Part shown: positions 13,786-20,489 of the stretch, in pieces
How positions within the stretch are numbered: the stretch's first letter is position 1
How the letters are laid out: each line of letters opens with the position of its first letter
Source: QHCF01 sp003244275
GTDB lineage: Bacteria; Actinomycetota; Acidimicrobiia; Acidimicrobiales; QHCF01
Direction of reading: 5' to 3'
NCBI GenBank assembly: GCA_036806345.1
Contig: DAIROT010000035.1
Coordinates: 1 to 23,498 of the forward strand
DNA: 23,498 bases
Notes under the pieces: generated by a model
Database searches by the model: none
What the model was told of the DNA's origin: nothing
What the model saw: the letters and a program-made list of their open reading frames with translations, nothing else
Translations under genes and position numbers: made by a program

Positions 13786-15156
13786 ATGGACTACGAGGTG
13801 ATCGTCGTCGGCGGGGGGGCGGGAGGCCTGGGTGCCGCCCGGGCGGCGGTGCGTCGGGGGGCAAAGACCCTGCTCGTGCACCACGGCCCCCTGGGCGGCG
13901 AGTGCACCTTCACCGGCTGCGTGCCGTCCAAGGCCCTCATCGAGGCGGCTGGCAGGGGAGCGTCGTTTGCCGAGGCCATGGCCTTCCTGCGTCGGGCGGT
14001 GGACACCGTTGCCGCCACCGAGAGCGCCGAGGTCCTCCGCCGTGAGGGCATCGAGGTACTCCAGGGCTGGGCCGCCTTTCGCGGTCCGGGACGCGTCGAT
14101 GTCGACGGGCGCACCCTGTCGGGTGGGCGCTTCATCCTGGCCACCGGTACCGGCCCGGCCGTACCGCCACTCGACGGCTTGGCCGAGGTCGATTACCTCA
14201 CCAATGAGAACGTGTTCGCCATCAACACGCTGCCGGCGTCACTGGCCGTGCTGGGGGGCGGGCCCATAGGGGTCGAGCTGGCCCAGGGTCTGGCTCGCCT
14301 GGGCAGCCAGGTGACGGTGGTCGAGGCCCTGGACCGGCTCTTGGCCAGGGAGGAGCCGGAGGCATCAACGGTGGTAGCCGATGCCCTGGTGGCCGACGGC
14401 GTGAACCTCCGTCTGGGGTGTCGGGTCACCCGGGTGGAGAAGCCGGACGCTGCGCCAGGGGTCAGGCTGGTGTTGGACGGTGGTGGACCGGTGGTGGCTG
14501 ACCAGCTGTTGGTGTCGGTGGGAAGGACGGCGGTAACTGCCGACATGGGGCTCGAGGTGGTCGGCATCGAGACCGATGAGCGGGGTTTCATCCGCACCGA
14601 TGACCGCCTGGCCACCACCGCCGACAACGTGTGGGCGGTGGGAGACGTTGCCGGCAAGCTCCAATTCACCCACGCAGCCGATGAGATGGGTCGCATAGCT
14701 GCGGCCAATGCCTTGTCCAGATGGCGGCGGCGCTCATTTCGCACGGCGGCCATCCCGTGGGTTACCTATACCTCGCCTGAGGTCGGCCGGGTCGGCATGA
14801 CCGAGGCGGAGTCCGCAGGTCGAGGCGGTCGGGTTGCCTACCTGCCCATGACCGAGGTGGATCGAGCGGTGGTGGCCGGCCAGACCCGGGGCTTCGTGAA
14901 GCTGGTGGCCGGCCCCAAATTAGTGTTGGGCCAGACCGGCGGCGGCCGGCTGTTGGGAGCGACAGTGGTAGCCGCCCGTGGCGGCGAGATGATCCACGAG
15001 GCTGCGCTGGCCATCCGCACCGGCATGTTCACTGGACGCCTGGCCCAGACGGTTCACGCCTATCCGACGTGGTCGCTGGCGATCCAAAAAGCGGCCTCTC
15101 AGTTCTTCGTGGAGGTCGACGGCCGTCGGGCCTACCCGGCCAGGAGTGAGCCCTGA
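13786..15156 (+). CDS. FAD-dependent pyridine nucleotide-disulfide oxidoreductase (MerA/Lpd-like, substrate unknown)
   Basis: A 456-aa flavoprotein of the class I disulfide reductase family. The FAD Rossmann motif VIVVGGGAGGLGAARAA leads into the redox motif GGECTFTGCVPSKAL (Cys40, Cys45). ILATGTGPAVPPLDG, an NAD(P)H-binding AVLGGGPIGVELAQGLARLG, the second FAD motif VWAVGDVAGKLQFTHAADEMGR and a C-terminal dimerisation domain follow. In lipoamide dehydrogenase the C-terminal HPT-x-x-E supplies the catalytic His-Glu dyad; here the segment reads HAYPTWSLA, with Tyr for that His and Leu for that Glu. There is also no N-terminal metal-binding domain and no C-terminal vicinal cysteine pair, so neither lipoamide dehydrogenase nor mercuric reductase fits. 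It likely belongs to the MerA-like group of unassigned reductases. Confidence 0.85.
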   Translation: MDYEVIVVGGGAGGLGAARAAVRRGAKTLLVHHGPLGGECTFTGCVPSKALIEAAGRGASFAEAMAFLRRAVDTVAATESAEVLRREGIEVLQGWAAFRGPGRVDVDGRTLSGGRFILATGTGPAVPPLDGLAEVDYLTNENVFAINTLPASLAVLGGGPIGVELAQGLARLGSQVTVVEALDRLLAREEPEASTVVADALVADGVNLRLGCRVTRVEKPDAAPGVRLVLDGGGPVVADQLLVSVGRTAVTADMGLEVVGIETDERGFIRTDDRLATTADNVWAVGDVAGKLQFTHAADEMGRIAAANALSRWRRRSFRTAAIPWVTYTSPEVGRVGMTEAESAGRGGRVAYLPMTEVDRAVVAGQTRGFVKLVAGPKLVLGQTGGGRLLGATVVAARGGEMIHEAALAIRTGMFTGRLAQTVHAYPTWSLAIQKAASQFFVEVDGRRAYPARSEP

Positions 15157-15172
15157 GAAGGGAAACCCCGGA

Positions 15173-17008
15173 TCACGTTCCCCCTCCGCCTTGAACGGCG
15201 GCAATCTGGGCCTGCAGCAGTTGGCGCACCTGGTCGCAGTCCGGGACGGTCACTGAGCCGCCCGGGCTCACCGAGCCGGCAGAGCCTGCAGTGCCCCCCG
15301 AGCCTGCAGTGCCCCCCGAGCCGGCAGTGCCCCCCGAGCCGGCAGAGCCGACGGAGTCGCCGGAGCCGCCAGCGGCGTCAGACCCAGCCGGGGAGGTCGA
15401 TCCCGGATCGTCGCTCAGTGTCAGGTCGGGGACCTGCCAGGCTGACGACGCCGGCCGGATGACGTGCTCGGCTACCGACCAGAAGTTGATGGCGGAAATC
15501 GACTGCCCGGCCAACATCGCCGAGACCAGGCGATCGTCGGACCCGTCGCCCAGCAGCCCCCCGTGGAAGGCGGGGACCACGGCCGTCGGGATCGACGCCG
15601 GGAAGGGGCCGGGGGCGGCGACGGCGTCGGCCAACGGCAGGATGGCGAACTGGTGGACTCCTGGCAGCGGGCACGACAGGACCGACCGTACCGACGCGGC
15701 ATCGCCGACCAGAGAGCGGACGAACGGAGCGGCGGGGGACAGGCTGACGGAGGAGACTCCCTGGAGGCTGTCGCTCAGGCCCCGCAGGCCGAGCCCTCCG
15801 GCCAGGCCCCATCCCGGTGTCCCCGCCGGAGGGTAGTAGACGCGGGCCGGCTGGACGATGGGGCTGAGCATGACCAGCGCCCTCACCGGCGCGTGGGGAG
15901 TGGCCTCCAGGTAGGTCTTGGCCACCAGGGCGCCCTCACTCTCGGCCACGATGCTGATCGGACCGCCAGCTCGGCGGCTGAGGGCCGTCACCTGGGCCGC
16001 CATCAACCTGTCCAACTGGGCCAGGGAGCGGTTGGTGTCGGCGCCCACATAGGGCAGCGGTTGATCGCCCGAAGCCAGGCCAGAGTAGGAGAAGCGGCGC
16101 TCGAGGTAGGGGCCGGCCAGCACGGGAGGGCCACCACCGTCCCAGCTCCCTCCGAAACCGGTGGCCACCAGCACCGCTCCACCACTGGTGGACCTACCGG
16201 CGGCCTGGGTCACCTGCACTCGGGAGGTTCGCTTGCCATGGGCGGTGGTGAAGCCCAGGGCGGTGCCACCCACGGCCAGGGCGAGGAAGGCAGTCAGGAC
16301 CACTGGGTTGACCGGGCGGAACGACCCTCGCTCCTCCCGGCAGACCAGGGCCTCGGACATGCCCCGCCAGGCCCACGCATTGAACCACCCGGCCAACCCG
16401 GCCAGGGGAACGGCCAGGTACCGTGGAGCCAGCCCGATCAGGCCGGCGTCGGCGCTCAGCATGACGAAGCTCAACAGCACCCAGGCGATGGCCTTGGGGG
16501 CGGGCGTGCGGCGCCACCAGCCAGCTGAGACCGCTCCCGGGTGAACCAGCAGGGCGATGACCAGGACGCAGGGAATGGCACCCAGGAACAACCAGGAGAC
16601 CGAGATGACGGCCAAGCCGAACAGCAACACCGTCATGGGGATGAGGAGCACTCCAGCCAGCGCAGTGAACGCCGCGCTGCGAGCCAGGAGGAGTCCGAAG
16701 GCCGGCCGGGGCCTGTCGTCGGGCCAGGCGGCGGCCACCGTGGCAGCAGTGAGGAGGGTGCGGCCCGCCAGCAGGACCACCGCCTCTCCGGCAAAGCCGC
16801 TCCAGGAGTTGTGGTAGACGATCAGCCAGCGCAGGTCGCAGAAGACGCCGAAGGGGATCACGGCACTGGCCTGAGGTGCCAGCCCCAGCGCCGATCCGGG
16901 ACCGACCAAGCTGAGAAGGCCAGCTTCGAGCATCGCCCCCCCCACGCACAGGACGACCAGCCACGGCTTACCGAGCAAGAGACGCCCAGGCCGAAGGGGT
17001 ACCCTCAT
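15173..17008 (-). CDS. Membrane-anchored alpha/beta-hydrolase-like protein
   Basis: A 611-aa protein. The N-terminal half has about seven hydrophobic spans (near residues 12-38, 55-90, 112-155, 173-213 and 233-255), followed by a soluble alpha/beta-hydrolase-like domain. That domain has VLVATGFGGSWDGGG, a nucleophile elbow ISIVAESEGALVAKTYLEA (Ser357, in A-E-S-E-G instead of G-x-S-x-G) and a late AFHGGLLGD that may hold the catalytic His. A Gly/Ser/Thr-Ala repeat tail (about 545-585) and a short final helix end the protein. The hydrolase domain is probably extracytoplasmic; the substrate is unknown. ATG 17008 is preferred over ATG 17029 because TAACCT lies 7 nt before it on the minus strand; the frame remains open to 17242. 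It converges on the reductase gene (16-nt gap) and diverges from a second hydrolase. Confidence 0.75.
   Translation of the reverse strand: MRVPLRPGRLLLGKPWLVVLCVGGAMLEAGLLSLVGPGSALGLAPQASAVIPFGVFCDLRWLIVYHNSWSGFAGEAVVLLAGRTLLTAATVAAAWPDDRPRPAFGLLLARSAAFTALAGVLLIPMTVLLFGLAVISVSWLFLGAIPCVLVIALLVHPGAVSAGWWRRTPAPKAIAWVLLSFVMLSADAGLIGLAPRYLAVPLAGLAGWFNAWAWRGMSEALVCREERGSFRPVNPVVLTAFLALAVGGTALGFTTAHGKRTSRVQVTQAAGRSTSGGAVLVATGFGGSWDGGGPPVLAGPYLERRFSYSGLASGDQPLPYVGADTNRSLAQLDRLMAAQVTALSRRAGGPISIVAESEGALVAKTYLEATPHAPVRALVMLSPIVQPARVYYPPAGTPGWGLAGGLGLRGLSDSLQGVSSVSLSPAAPFVRSLVGDAASVRSVLSCPLPGVHQFAILPLADAVAAPGPFPASIPTAVVPAFHGGLLGDGSDDRLVSAMLAGQSISAINFWSVAEHVIRPASSAWQVPDLTLSDDPGSTSPAGSDAAGGSGDSVGSAGSGGTAGSGGTAGSGGTAGSAGSVSPGGSVTVPDCDQVRQLLQAQIAAVQGGGGT
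15273..15346. repeat. 18-bp tandem repeat encoding a Gly/Ser/Thr-Ala linker
   Basis: Three near-identical 18-bp units (15282-15299, 15300-15317, 15318-15335), each GAGCC-[T/G]-GCAGTGCCCCCC, are flanked by partial copies. Read on the minus strand they encode GGTAGS units in the tail of the membrane hydrolase. Copy number is likely to vary between strains. Confidence 0.85.
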
Positions 17009-17015
17009 GGCCGTG

Positions 17016-17021
17016 AGGTTA
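17016..17021 (-). promoter_or_regulatory. Putative -10 element for leaderless membrane-hydrolase transcript
   Basis: TAACCT on the minus strand ends 7 nt before ATG 17008. It decides the start of the membrane hydrolase and faces the promoter of the divergent hydrolase. Confidence 0.42.
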
Positions 17022-17033
17022 GGCGCCATGAGA

Positions 17034-17054
17034 CTTGGCGGTACGGGCGCCAAG
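17034..17054. promoter_or_regulatory. 21-bp dyad, candidate operator shared by two divergent hydrolase genes
   Basis: CTTGGCG-N7-CGCCAAG is a perfect 7-7-7 inverted repeat. It sits between the facing -10 hexamers of the divergent genes (17016-17021 and 17072-17077), where both -35 regions would fall. Its placement suits a dimeric regulator controlling both genes. No regulator gene is adjacent. Confidence 0.55.
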
Positions 17055-17071
17055 GAGTAGGAAACCTCGGT

Positions 17072-17077
17072 TAGCCT
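17072..17077 (+). promoter_or_regulatory. Putative -10 element for leaderless alpha/beta hydrolase transcript
   Basis: TAGCCT (TANNNT) ends 7 nt before GTG 17085. No Shine-Dalgarno sequence is close enough to the start. Confidence 0.42.
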
Positions 17078-17084
17078 GGCCTTG

Positions 17085-17942
17085 GTGCAACAAGTCCTTA
17101 CTGCCGGGGCCCGCCCGGATGGGTCCGACCGTGAGGAACTGTCGCTGCTCACCGGGGATGGCGTACGTTTGGCCGCTCGTCGCCGGCGCCAACCGGGTGT
17201 GCCGAGGGCGACGGTTGTGGTCGTCCATGGCTTTGCCGCCAACCAGGATCACCCAGACGTTTTATCCATCGCGGCCGACCTTCACGCCGAGGGCTTTGGC
17301 GTGGTCACCTACGATTCCCGGGGTCACGGTCGTTCGGAGGGCCAGTGCACGGTGGGCGACACCGAGCGCTTGGACGTGCAGGCGGCCCAGACATGGGCCG
17401 ATGCCCAGGGCGCGCCGGTGGTGCTGCTCGGGATCTCCATGGGGGCCATCGCGGTGTTGAGGCACATGGCCGGCAGTGAGCCGGCCGCGGCTGGGATCGT
17501 CGTGGTCAGCTCTCCCGCCCGCTGGCGGATGAAGCTCAGCCCGGTCGCCCTGGGCGCCCTGCTGTTGACCCGTACCCGAGCTGGGCGCAAGTTCGCGGCC
17601 CGCTCGCTTGGCGTTCATGTCATGCCGGGCTGGTCGATCGGTGACCCGCCGCTGTCACTCATCGACCAGGTTCACGTCCCCGTGGCCGTAGTTCACGGCT
17701 CTCGGGACCGGATCATCCGCGCCAGTCAGGCGAGGCTGCTCTACGCCCGCGCGCTGGAGCCCCGGCGCCTTGACCTGGTGGCCGACATGGGCCATGGCAT
17801 CGACTCAGCCGGGGGACGCCGGGCGGCGTGCGACGCAGTGGCGTGGGTTGCCACCGTTGGTCACCAGGGCAGCTCCGGCCCGCTCAGCTCCGGCCCGCTC
17901 AGCCCCGGCCCGCTCAGCCCCACCACCACGCCAACCCGGTGA
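17085..17942 (+). CDS. Alpha/beta hydrolase (serine aminopeptidase S33 / monoacylglycerol-lipase-like)
   Basis: A 285-aa soluble alpha/beta hydrolase. The oxyanion region VVVVHGFAANQDHP, the YDSRGHGRSEG loop, nucleophile Ser118 in GISMGA, Asp208 in VVHGSRDRII and His237 in DMGHGID give a full catalytic triad. A cap segment with a hydrophobic LGALLLTRTRAGRKFAARSLG stretch lies between. It probably hydrolyses an ester or amide of a small or lipid substrate. GTG 17085 is chosen on the leaderless -10; the preceding TTG 17082 is an alternative. The last 23 or so residues come from a 15-bp tandem repeat (SSGPLSSGPLSPGPLSP) and are not part of the fold. The 3' end overlaps the convergent degV by 29 bp. 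Confidence 0.88.
   Translation: MQQVLTAGARPDGSDREELSLLTGDGVRLAARRRRQPGVPRATVVVVHGFAANQDHPDVLSIAADLHAEGFGVVTYDSRGHGRSEGQCTVGDTERLDVQAAQTWADAQGAPVVLLGISMGAIAVLRHMAGSEPAAAGIVVVSSPARWRMKLSPVALGALLLTRTRAGRKFAARSLGVHVMPGWSIGDPPLSLIDQVHVPVAVVHGSRDRIIRASQARLLYARALEPRRLDLVADMGHGIDSAGGRRAACDAVAWVATVGHQGSSGPLSSGPLSPGPLSPTTTPTR
17871..17915. repeat. 15-bp tandem repeat at the convergent hydrolase/DegV ends
   Basis: Three units (17871-17885, 17886-17900, 17901-17915) of AGC[T/C]CCGGCCCGCTC. On the plus strand they encode SSGPL/SPGPL units at the hydrolase C-terminus. The minus-strand TGA of degV overlaps the end of the third unit, so repeat number could alter both protein ends. Confidence 0.85.
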
Positions 17943-18738
17943 CACCCGGGCCGGTATGGGCCACCATCACTGGCCCGAAGCTCTCGATGAAGGCGGTGAC
18001 CGGCTTCACCTCGGTACGCACGGCATCGAGCAGCCTGGTCGCGGCCTGGGGGTCGAGGGCGTGCAGAGCGGCCACGTGCAGCGGGGCGCCGGGGACCTTG
18101 GTGCGCCGCCACTGCGACATGACATGGCCGATGGCGGCCTGGTGGGACAGCGACGGTCGTAGGGCGTGAATGCGCCCGGCCCGAAATTCGAAAAGCGGCC
18201 GTACCCCCAATCGCCCCCCCGCCCAGCCAGCCACCTCGGGCAGACGCCCGCCCCGTACCAGGTACTCCAGACTGTCGACCGCCGCCACCAGTCGCACCCT
18301 GGCCGCCACCCGCCTGGCCTGGGCGCTGACCTGTTCGATGTCGCGGCCCTGGCCGGCTGCCTCGGCGGCGGCCAGGACCACCAGGCCCTGGGCCCCGGCG
18401 GCGGTGCTGGTATCGATGACCCGGACGTCTCCACCGGTCTTGCCGGCCGCCACCTGGGCGGTCTGGTAGGTGCTGCTCATTCGGGATGACACGGTGAGCA
18501 CCACCACGCCATCGCCCGCGTCGGCCTTCTCGATGGCGTCGACAAAGGCGCCCGGGGTGGGGCCAGAGGTGTGAATGCCCTCGTCGATGCGGTCCACCAA
18601 CTCGGCCAGGGCCACCTCGTCGTCTCGGTAGCTGGCCTCGCCAATGCTGAGATGCATGGGCACCACGGTGACCCCCAACCGCTCCACCAGCTCGACTCCG
18701 AGGGCCGCCGCGCTGTCCGTGATCACGGCGACTGCCAT
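17914..18738 (-). CDS. DegV family fatty-acid-binding protein (FakB-like)
   Basis: A 274-aa DegV protein. It has AVITDSAAAL at the N-terminus, HTSGPTPGAF (56-64), the fatty-acid carboxylate-binding SSRMSSTYQTA loop (84-94), DTSTAAGAQGLVV, VDSLEYLVRGGRLP and a C-terminal VMVAHTGPGVTGLAW. Family members bind a long-chain fatty acid in a deep pocket; in Firmicutes they present it to the FakA kinase and deliver the acyl-phosphate to PlsY. No FakA-like kinase is in this window. ATG 18738 is set by GAGGT just upstream; the frame is open to 18918, but that extension is not DegV-like. The PlsY-like gene lies upstream on the same strand (124-nt gap with a hairpin), which makes a shared lipid role plausible. 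Confidence 0.92.
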   Translation of the reverse strand: MAVAVITDSAAALGVELVERLGVTVVPMHLSIGEASYRDDEVALAELVDRIDEGIHTSGPTPGAFVDAIEKADAGDGVVVLTVSSRMSSTYQTAQVAAGKTGGDVRVIDTSTAAGAQGLVVLAAAEAAGQGRDIEQVSAQARRVAARVRLVAAVDSLEYLVRGGRLPEVAGWAGGRLGVRPLFEFRAGRIHALRPSLSHQAAIGHVMSQWRRTKVPGAPLHVAALHALDPQAATRLLDAVRTEVKPVTAFIESFGPVMVAHTGPGVTGLAWWWG

Positions 18739-18803
18739 GTACCTCGTTTCGGGTTCGTGGGGGAAGAGGAGCGGTGGAAGTGGGCGGGAGACCGGTTGTC
18801 GAT

Positions 18804-18828
18804 CAGGCCATCTTGCGAAAGATGCCTG
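18804..18828. terminator. Hairpin between the plsY-like gene and degV
   Basis: CAGG-c-CATCTT (18804-18814) pairs with AAGATG-CCTG (18819-18828): 10 bp with one bulged C and a GCGA loop as read on the plus strand. It lies 35 nt after the plsY-like stop and 66 nt before degV on the minus strand. No T-tract follows, so it may be a stem-only terminator, an attenuator or a leader element. Confidence 0.5.
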
Positions 18829-18862
18829 GTGCCGCCAATCGTCCCTCGGCCACGCTAGCCGC

Positions 18863-19492
18863 TCAGCCCCCGGCCGACCCCGGAGACCGCCCCTCAGTGC
18901 CCGGGTGAAGGTTGTCACGATCGAAGACCAGGCGGCTCACATAAACCTTCCCCCGGGATGCTCCGCTGGGAGGCTGGTTGCCGAGTGCCCGCTTGACCAG
19001 GAGGGGAGCGGTCACCGCCGTACCGATCCACCAGCCGGGCCGACCCCGGGTGCGCACCAGGAGTGGGATCAGGCTCACCATGGCCACCAGGCACCCCAGG
19101 CCGGTCTGGCCGGCCAGGCGGCCCACGCCCAGGCCCAGGGAGAGCACCACCGTGGCCTCGGGGGCCAGGGCGGCGGTGGCACCCAGCGCCGGCGAGATGC
19201 CCCGCCCACCGGCTCCCCTTAACCACGGGGACCAATTGTGCCCGGCCACCCCCAGCCCGGCGGCGACGGCGCCCAGCTCGGGCCGGGAACGACCGGCCAG
19301 AGCTGGTCCCACCGCCCCCTTGGCCACCTCCAGGCAGCCGACCAGGGCCAGGGGACCGAGGCTGGTCACCTCGTAAAGGGAGGTCCCTGACACTGTGCCG
19401 GTGCCGATCCGGCGCAGATCCACGCCGGCCAGTCGGGAGGCGGCCAGGTTGGCCAGGGGCAGGGACCCGACCGCGAAGGCAACGCCCAGCAC
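18863..19492 (-). CDS. Divergent PlsY-like glycerol-3-phosphate acyltransferase homologue
   Basis: A 209-aa integral membrane protein with the PlsY layout: GSLPLANLAASRLAGVDLRRIGTG at the first loop, a LEVAKGAVGPALAG helix, AGHNWSPWLRGAGGRG in the second loop and several further hydrophobic spans. True PlsY transfers acyl from acyl-phosphate to glycerol-3-phosphate. Here the motif-1 core, normally GSGNxGATN, reads GTGTVSGTS, and the third motif (normally with Asn and a GTE) reads VKRALGNQPP. Activity may therefore be altered or lost. GTG 19492 is chosen because PlsY proteins begin a few residues before the GS-P-AN helix; there is no clear ribosome site, and the frame is open upstream without a good start. 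The charged C-terminal tail is an addition. Confidence 0.72.
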   Translation of the reverse strand: MLGVAFAVGSLPLANLAASRLAGVDLRRIGTGTVSGTSLYEVTSLGPLALVGCLEVAKGAVGPALAGRSRPELGAVAAGLGVAGHNWSPWLRGAGGRGISPALGATAALAPEATVVLSLGLGVGRLAGQTGLGCLVAMVSLIPLLVRTRGRPGWWIGTAVTAPLLVKRALGNQPPSGASRGKVYVSRLVFDRDNLHPGTEGRSPGSAGG

Positions 19493-19518
19493 GGCCGGGG
19501 CCGGTAATGACTGCCACG

Positions 19519-19554
19519 GCGGAGCAGTGGACCTCTGCCCCTGCGGAGCAGTGG
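19519..19554. repeat. 12-bp direct repeat before the plsY-like gene
   Basis: GCGGAGCAGTGG occurs at 19519-19530 and 19543-19554, one copy every 24 bp, in the 83-bp gap upstream of the minus-strand plsY-like gene. Same-face spacing of two to three helical turns would suit a regulator, but nothing else supports that. Confidence 0.5.
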
Positions 19555-19575
19555 GATCTCTCAGGGCGTCAGCCC

Positions 19576-20337
19576 TCAGGGGGTGGGCGGCGATCCGTCC
19601 GGGGAGTGGCCGCAAGCTCGCCCGATCTGACTTCCCACACTGCCACGGTGGGCCAGCGGAGCAATCGGCACAGCCCCAGCCACAGGGACGGGTATCGGGA
19701 GGTGGGGGGCCACCTGGGACAAGGCGCCCCAGCGGACGTGGATGCCGTCGGAGCGTAGAGCTCGTCTGAACCACAGGGTGGATACCACCACCGCCAGGCC
19801 GATCACCGCCGCCGAGATCACCGTCTTGACCACCACGAAGGTACCCACGGACACGGTGAGGAGAAACAGCAAGGTGGCGGTGGCGTTGGCCAGGAAGGCC
19901 GCCGTCCACAGCAGGGACACCCGTAGGAAGAACCGGCGTACGCACGGCCGGGCCAGCAGGTCGGGATCGAGTGGGCAGAAATCACGGGCCATGCGCTCGG
20001 CGAGGGGCCGCCCGGCCGGCACCGATATCAAGAAGGCGGCCGCCACCAGGAACGTTCCTACCGTCGGCTGGAGGAAGTACACAAAGGCGCTCCCGCTGAC
20101 CCACGACACCGCCGTTCGAACGGTCAACATGGCCGTGCCCACCAGTAACATCCCCGAGATACGGCTGCGGGTGATCACCCGGCGGGCCACTGCGGCCCAC
20201 GACCAGGCCAAGGCGGCGATCAGGGCATTGCGGAACCCGAGGCCCATCAGCACCACGTAGAACAGCACCGCCGGAGCCAGGGTGCTCTCCACCAGGGTCG
20301 GCAGGGCGTGCCTAACCAGAGCTCTGGGCGATGGCAA
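19576..20337 (-). CDS. Polytopic membrane protein, VC0807/septation-protein-A-like
   Basis: A protein of up to 253 aa with about six hydrophobic spans. ESTLAPAVLFYVVLMGLGFRNALIAALAWSWAAVARR comes first, then VGTAMLTVRTAVSWVSG, FLQPTVGTFLVAAAFLISVPAGRPLAERMARDFCPLDPDLLARP, RRFFLRVSLLWTAAFLANATATLLFLL and VVVKTVISAAVIGLAVVVSTLWFRRALR. The G-RPL-ERMARDFCPLD-DLLARPCVRRFF motif recalls the VC0807-type inner-membrane family, which has no known function; I hold this assignment loosely. The start is unsettled: TTG 20337 lacks a ribosome site and no TANNNT hexamer is well placed. The last 45 residues or so are hydrophilic. The plsY-like gene lies 83 nt downstream on the same strand and may be co-transcribed. 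Confidence 0.65.
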   Translation of the reverse strand: MPSPRALVRHALPTLVESTLAPAVLFYVVLMGLGFRNALIAALAWSWAAVARRVITRSRISGMLLVGTAMLTVRTAVSWVSGSAFVYFLQPTVGTFLVAAAFLISVPAGRPLAERMARDFCPLDPDLLARPCVRRFFLRVSLLWTAAFLANATATLLFLLTVSVGTFVVVKTVISAAVIGLAVVVSTLWFRRALRSDGIHVRWGALSQVAPHLPIPVPVAGAVPIAPLAHRGSVGSQIGRACGHSPDGSPPTP

Positions 20338-20391
20338 ATGGACAGTGATGGCCAGAAGGACACCAGCTCTCGAGTCGGTGGACGGACACGA

Positions 20392-20409
20392 CGTCTGCGA
20401 TAGCAGACG
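20392..20409. promoter_or_regulatory. 18-bp dyad in the divergent gap before xerC
   Basis: CGTCTGC-GATA-GCAGACG is a perfect 7-bp inverted repeat with a 4-bp centre. It lies in the roughly 150-bp gap between the minus-strand membrane protein gene and xerC. An operator or a small hairpin in either transcript is possible. It does not match a LexA-type box. Confidence 0.45.
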
Positions 20410-20477
20410 AGATGGGCTGCTGGGTAAACCCTAACCCGCGGCCAGGTCGGAGAACCAGTCGGCCCTTGAGCGGCTCG

Positions 20478-20483
20478 TAAGCT
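20478..20483 (+). promoter_or_regulatory. Putative -10 element for leaderless xerC transcript
   Basis: TAAGCT (TANNNT) ends 6 nt before GTG 20490. No Shine-Dalgarno sequence is present. Confidence 0.45.
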
Positions 20484-20489
20484 TAGCGA

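Noticed and set aside
13786..15156. Mercuric reductase
   Set aside because: There is no N-terminal metal-binding domain, no C-terminal vicinal cysteine pair and no mer genes nearby.
15273..15346. CRISPR-like repeats
   Set aside because: The units are contiguous, 18 bp, in frame with a protein tail, and have no spacers.
20424..20438. Telomere-like AAACCCTAACCC string
   Set aside because: A single short occurrence in a bacterial intergenic region; coincidence.
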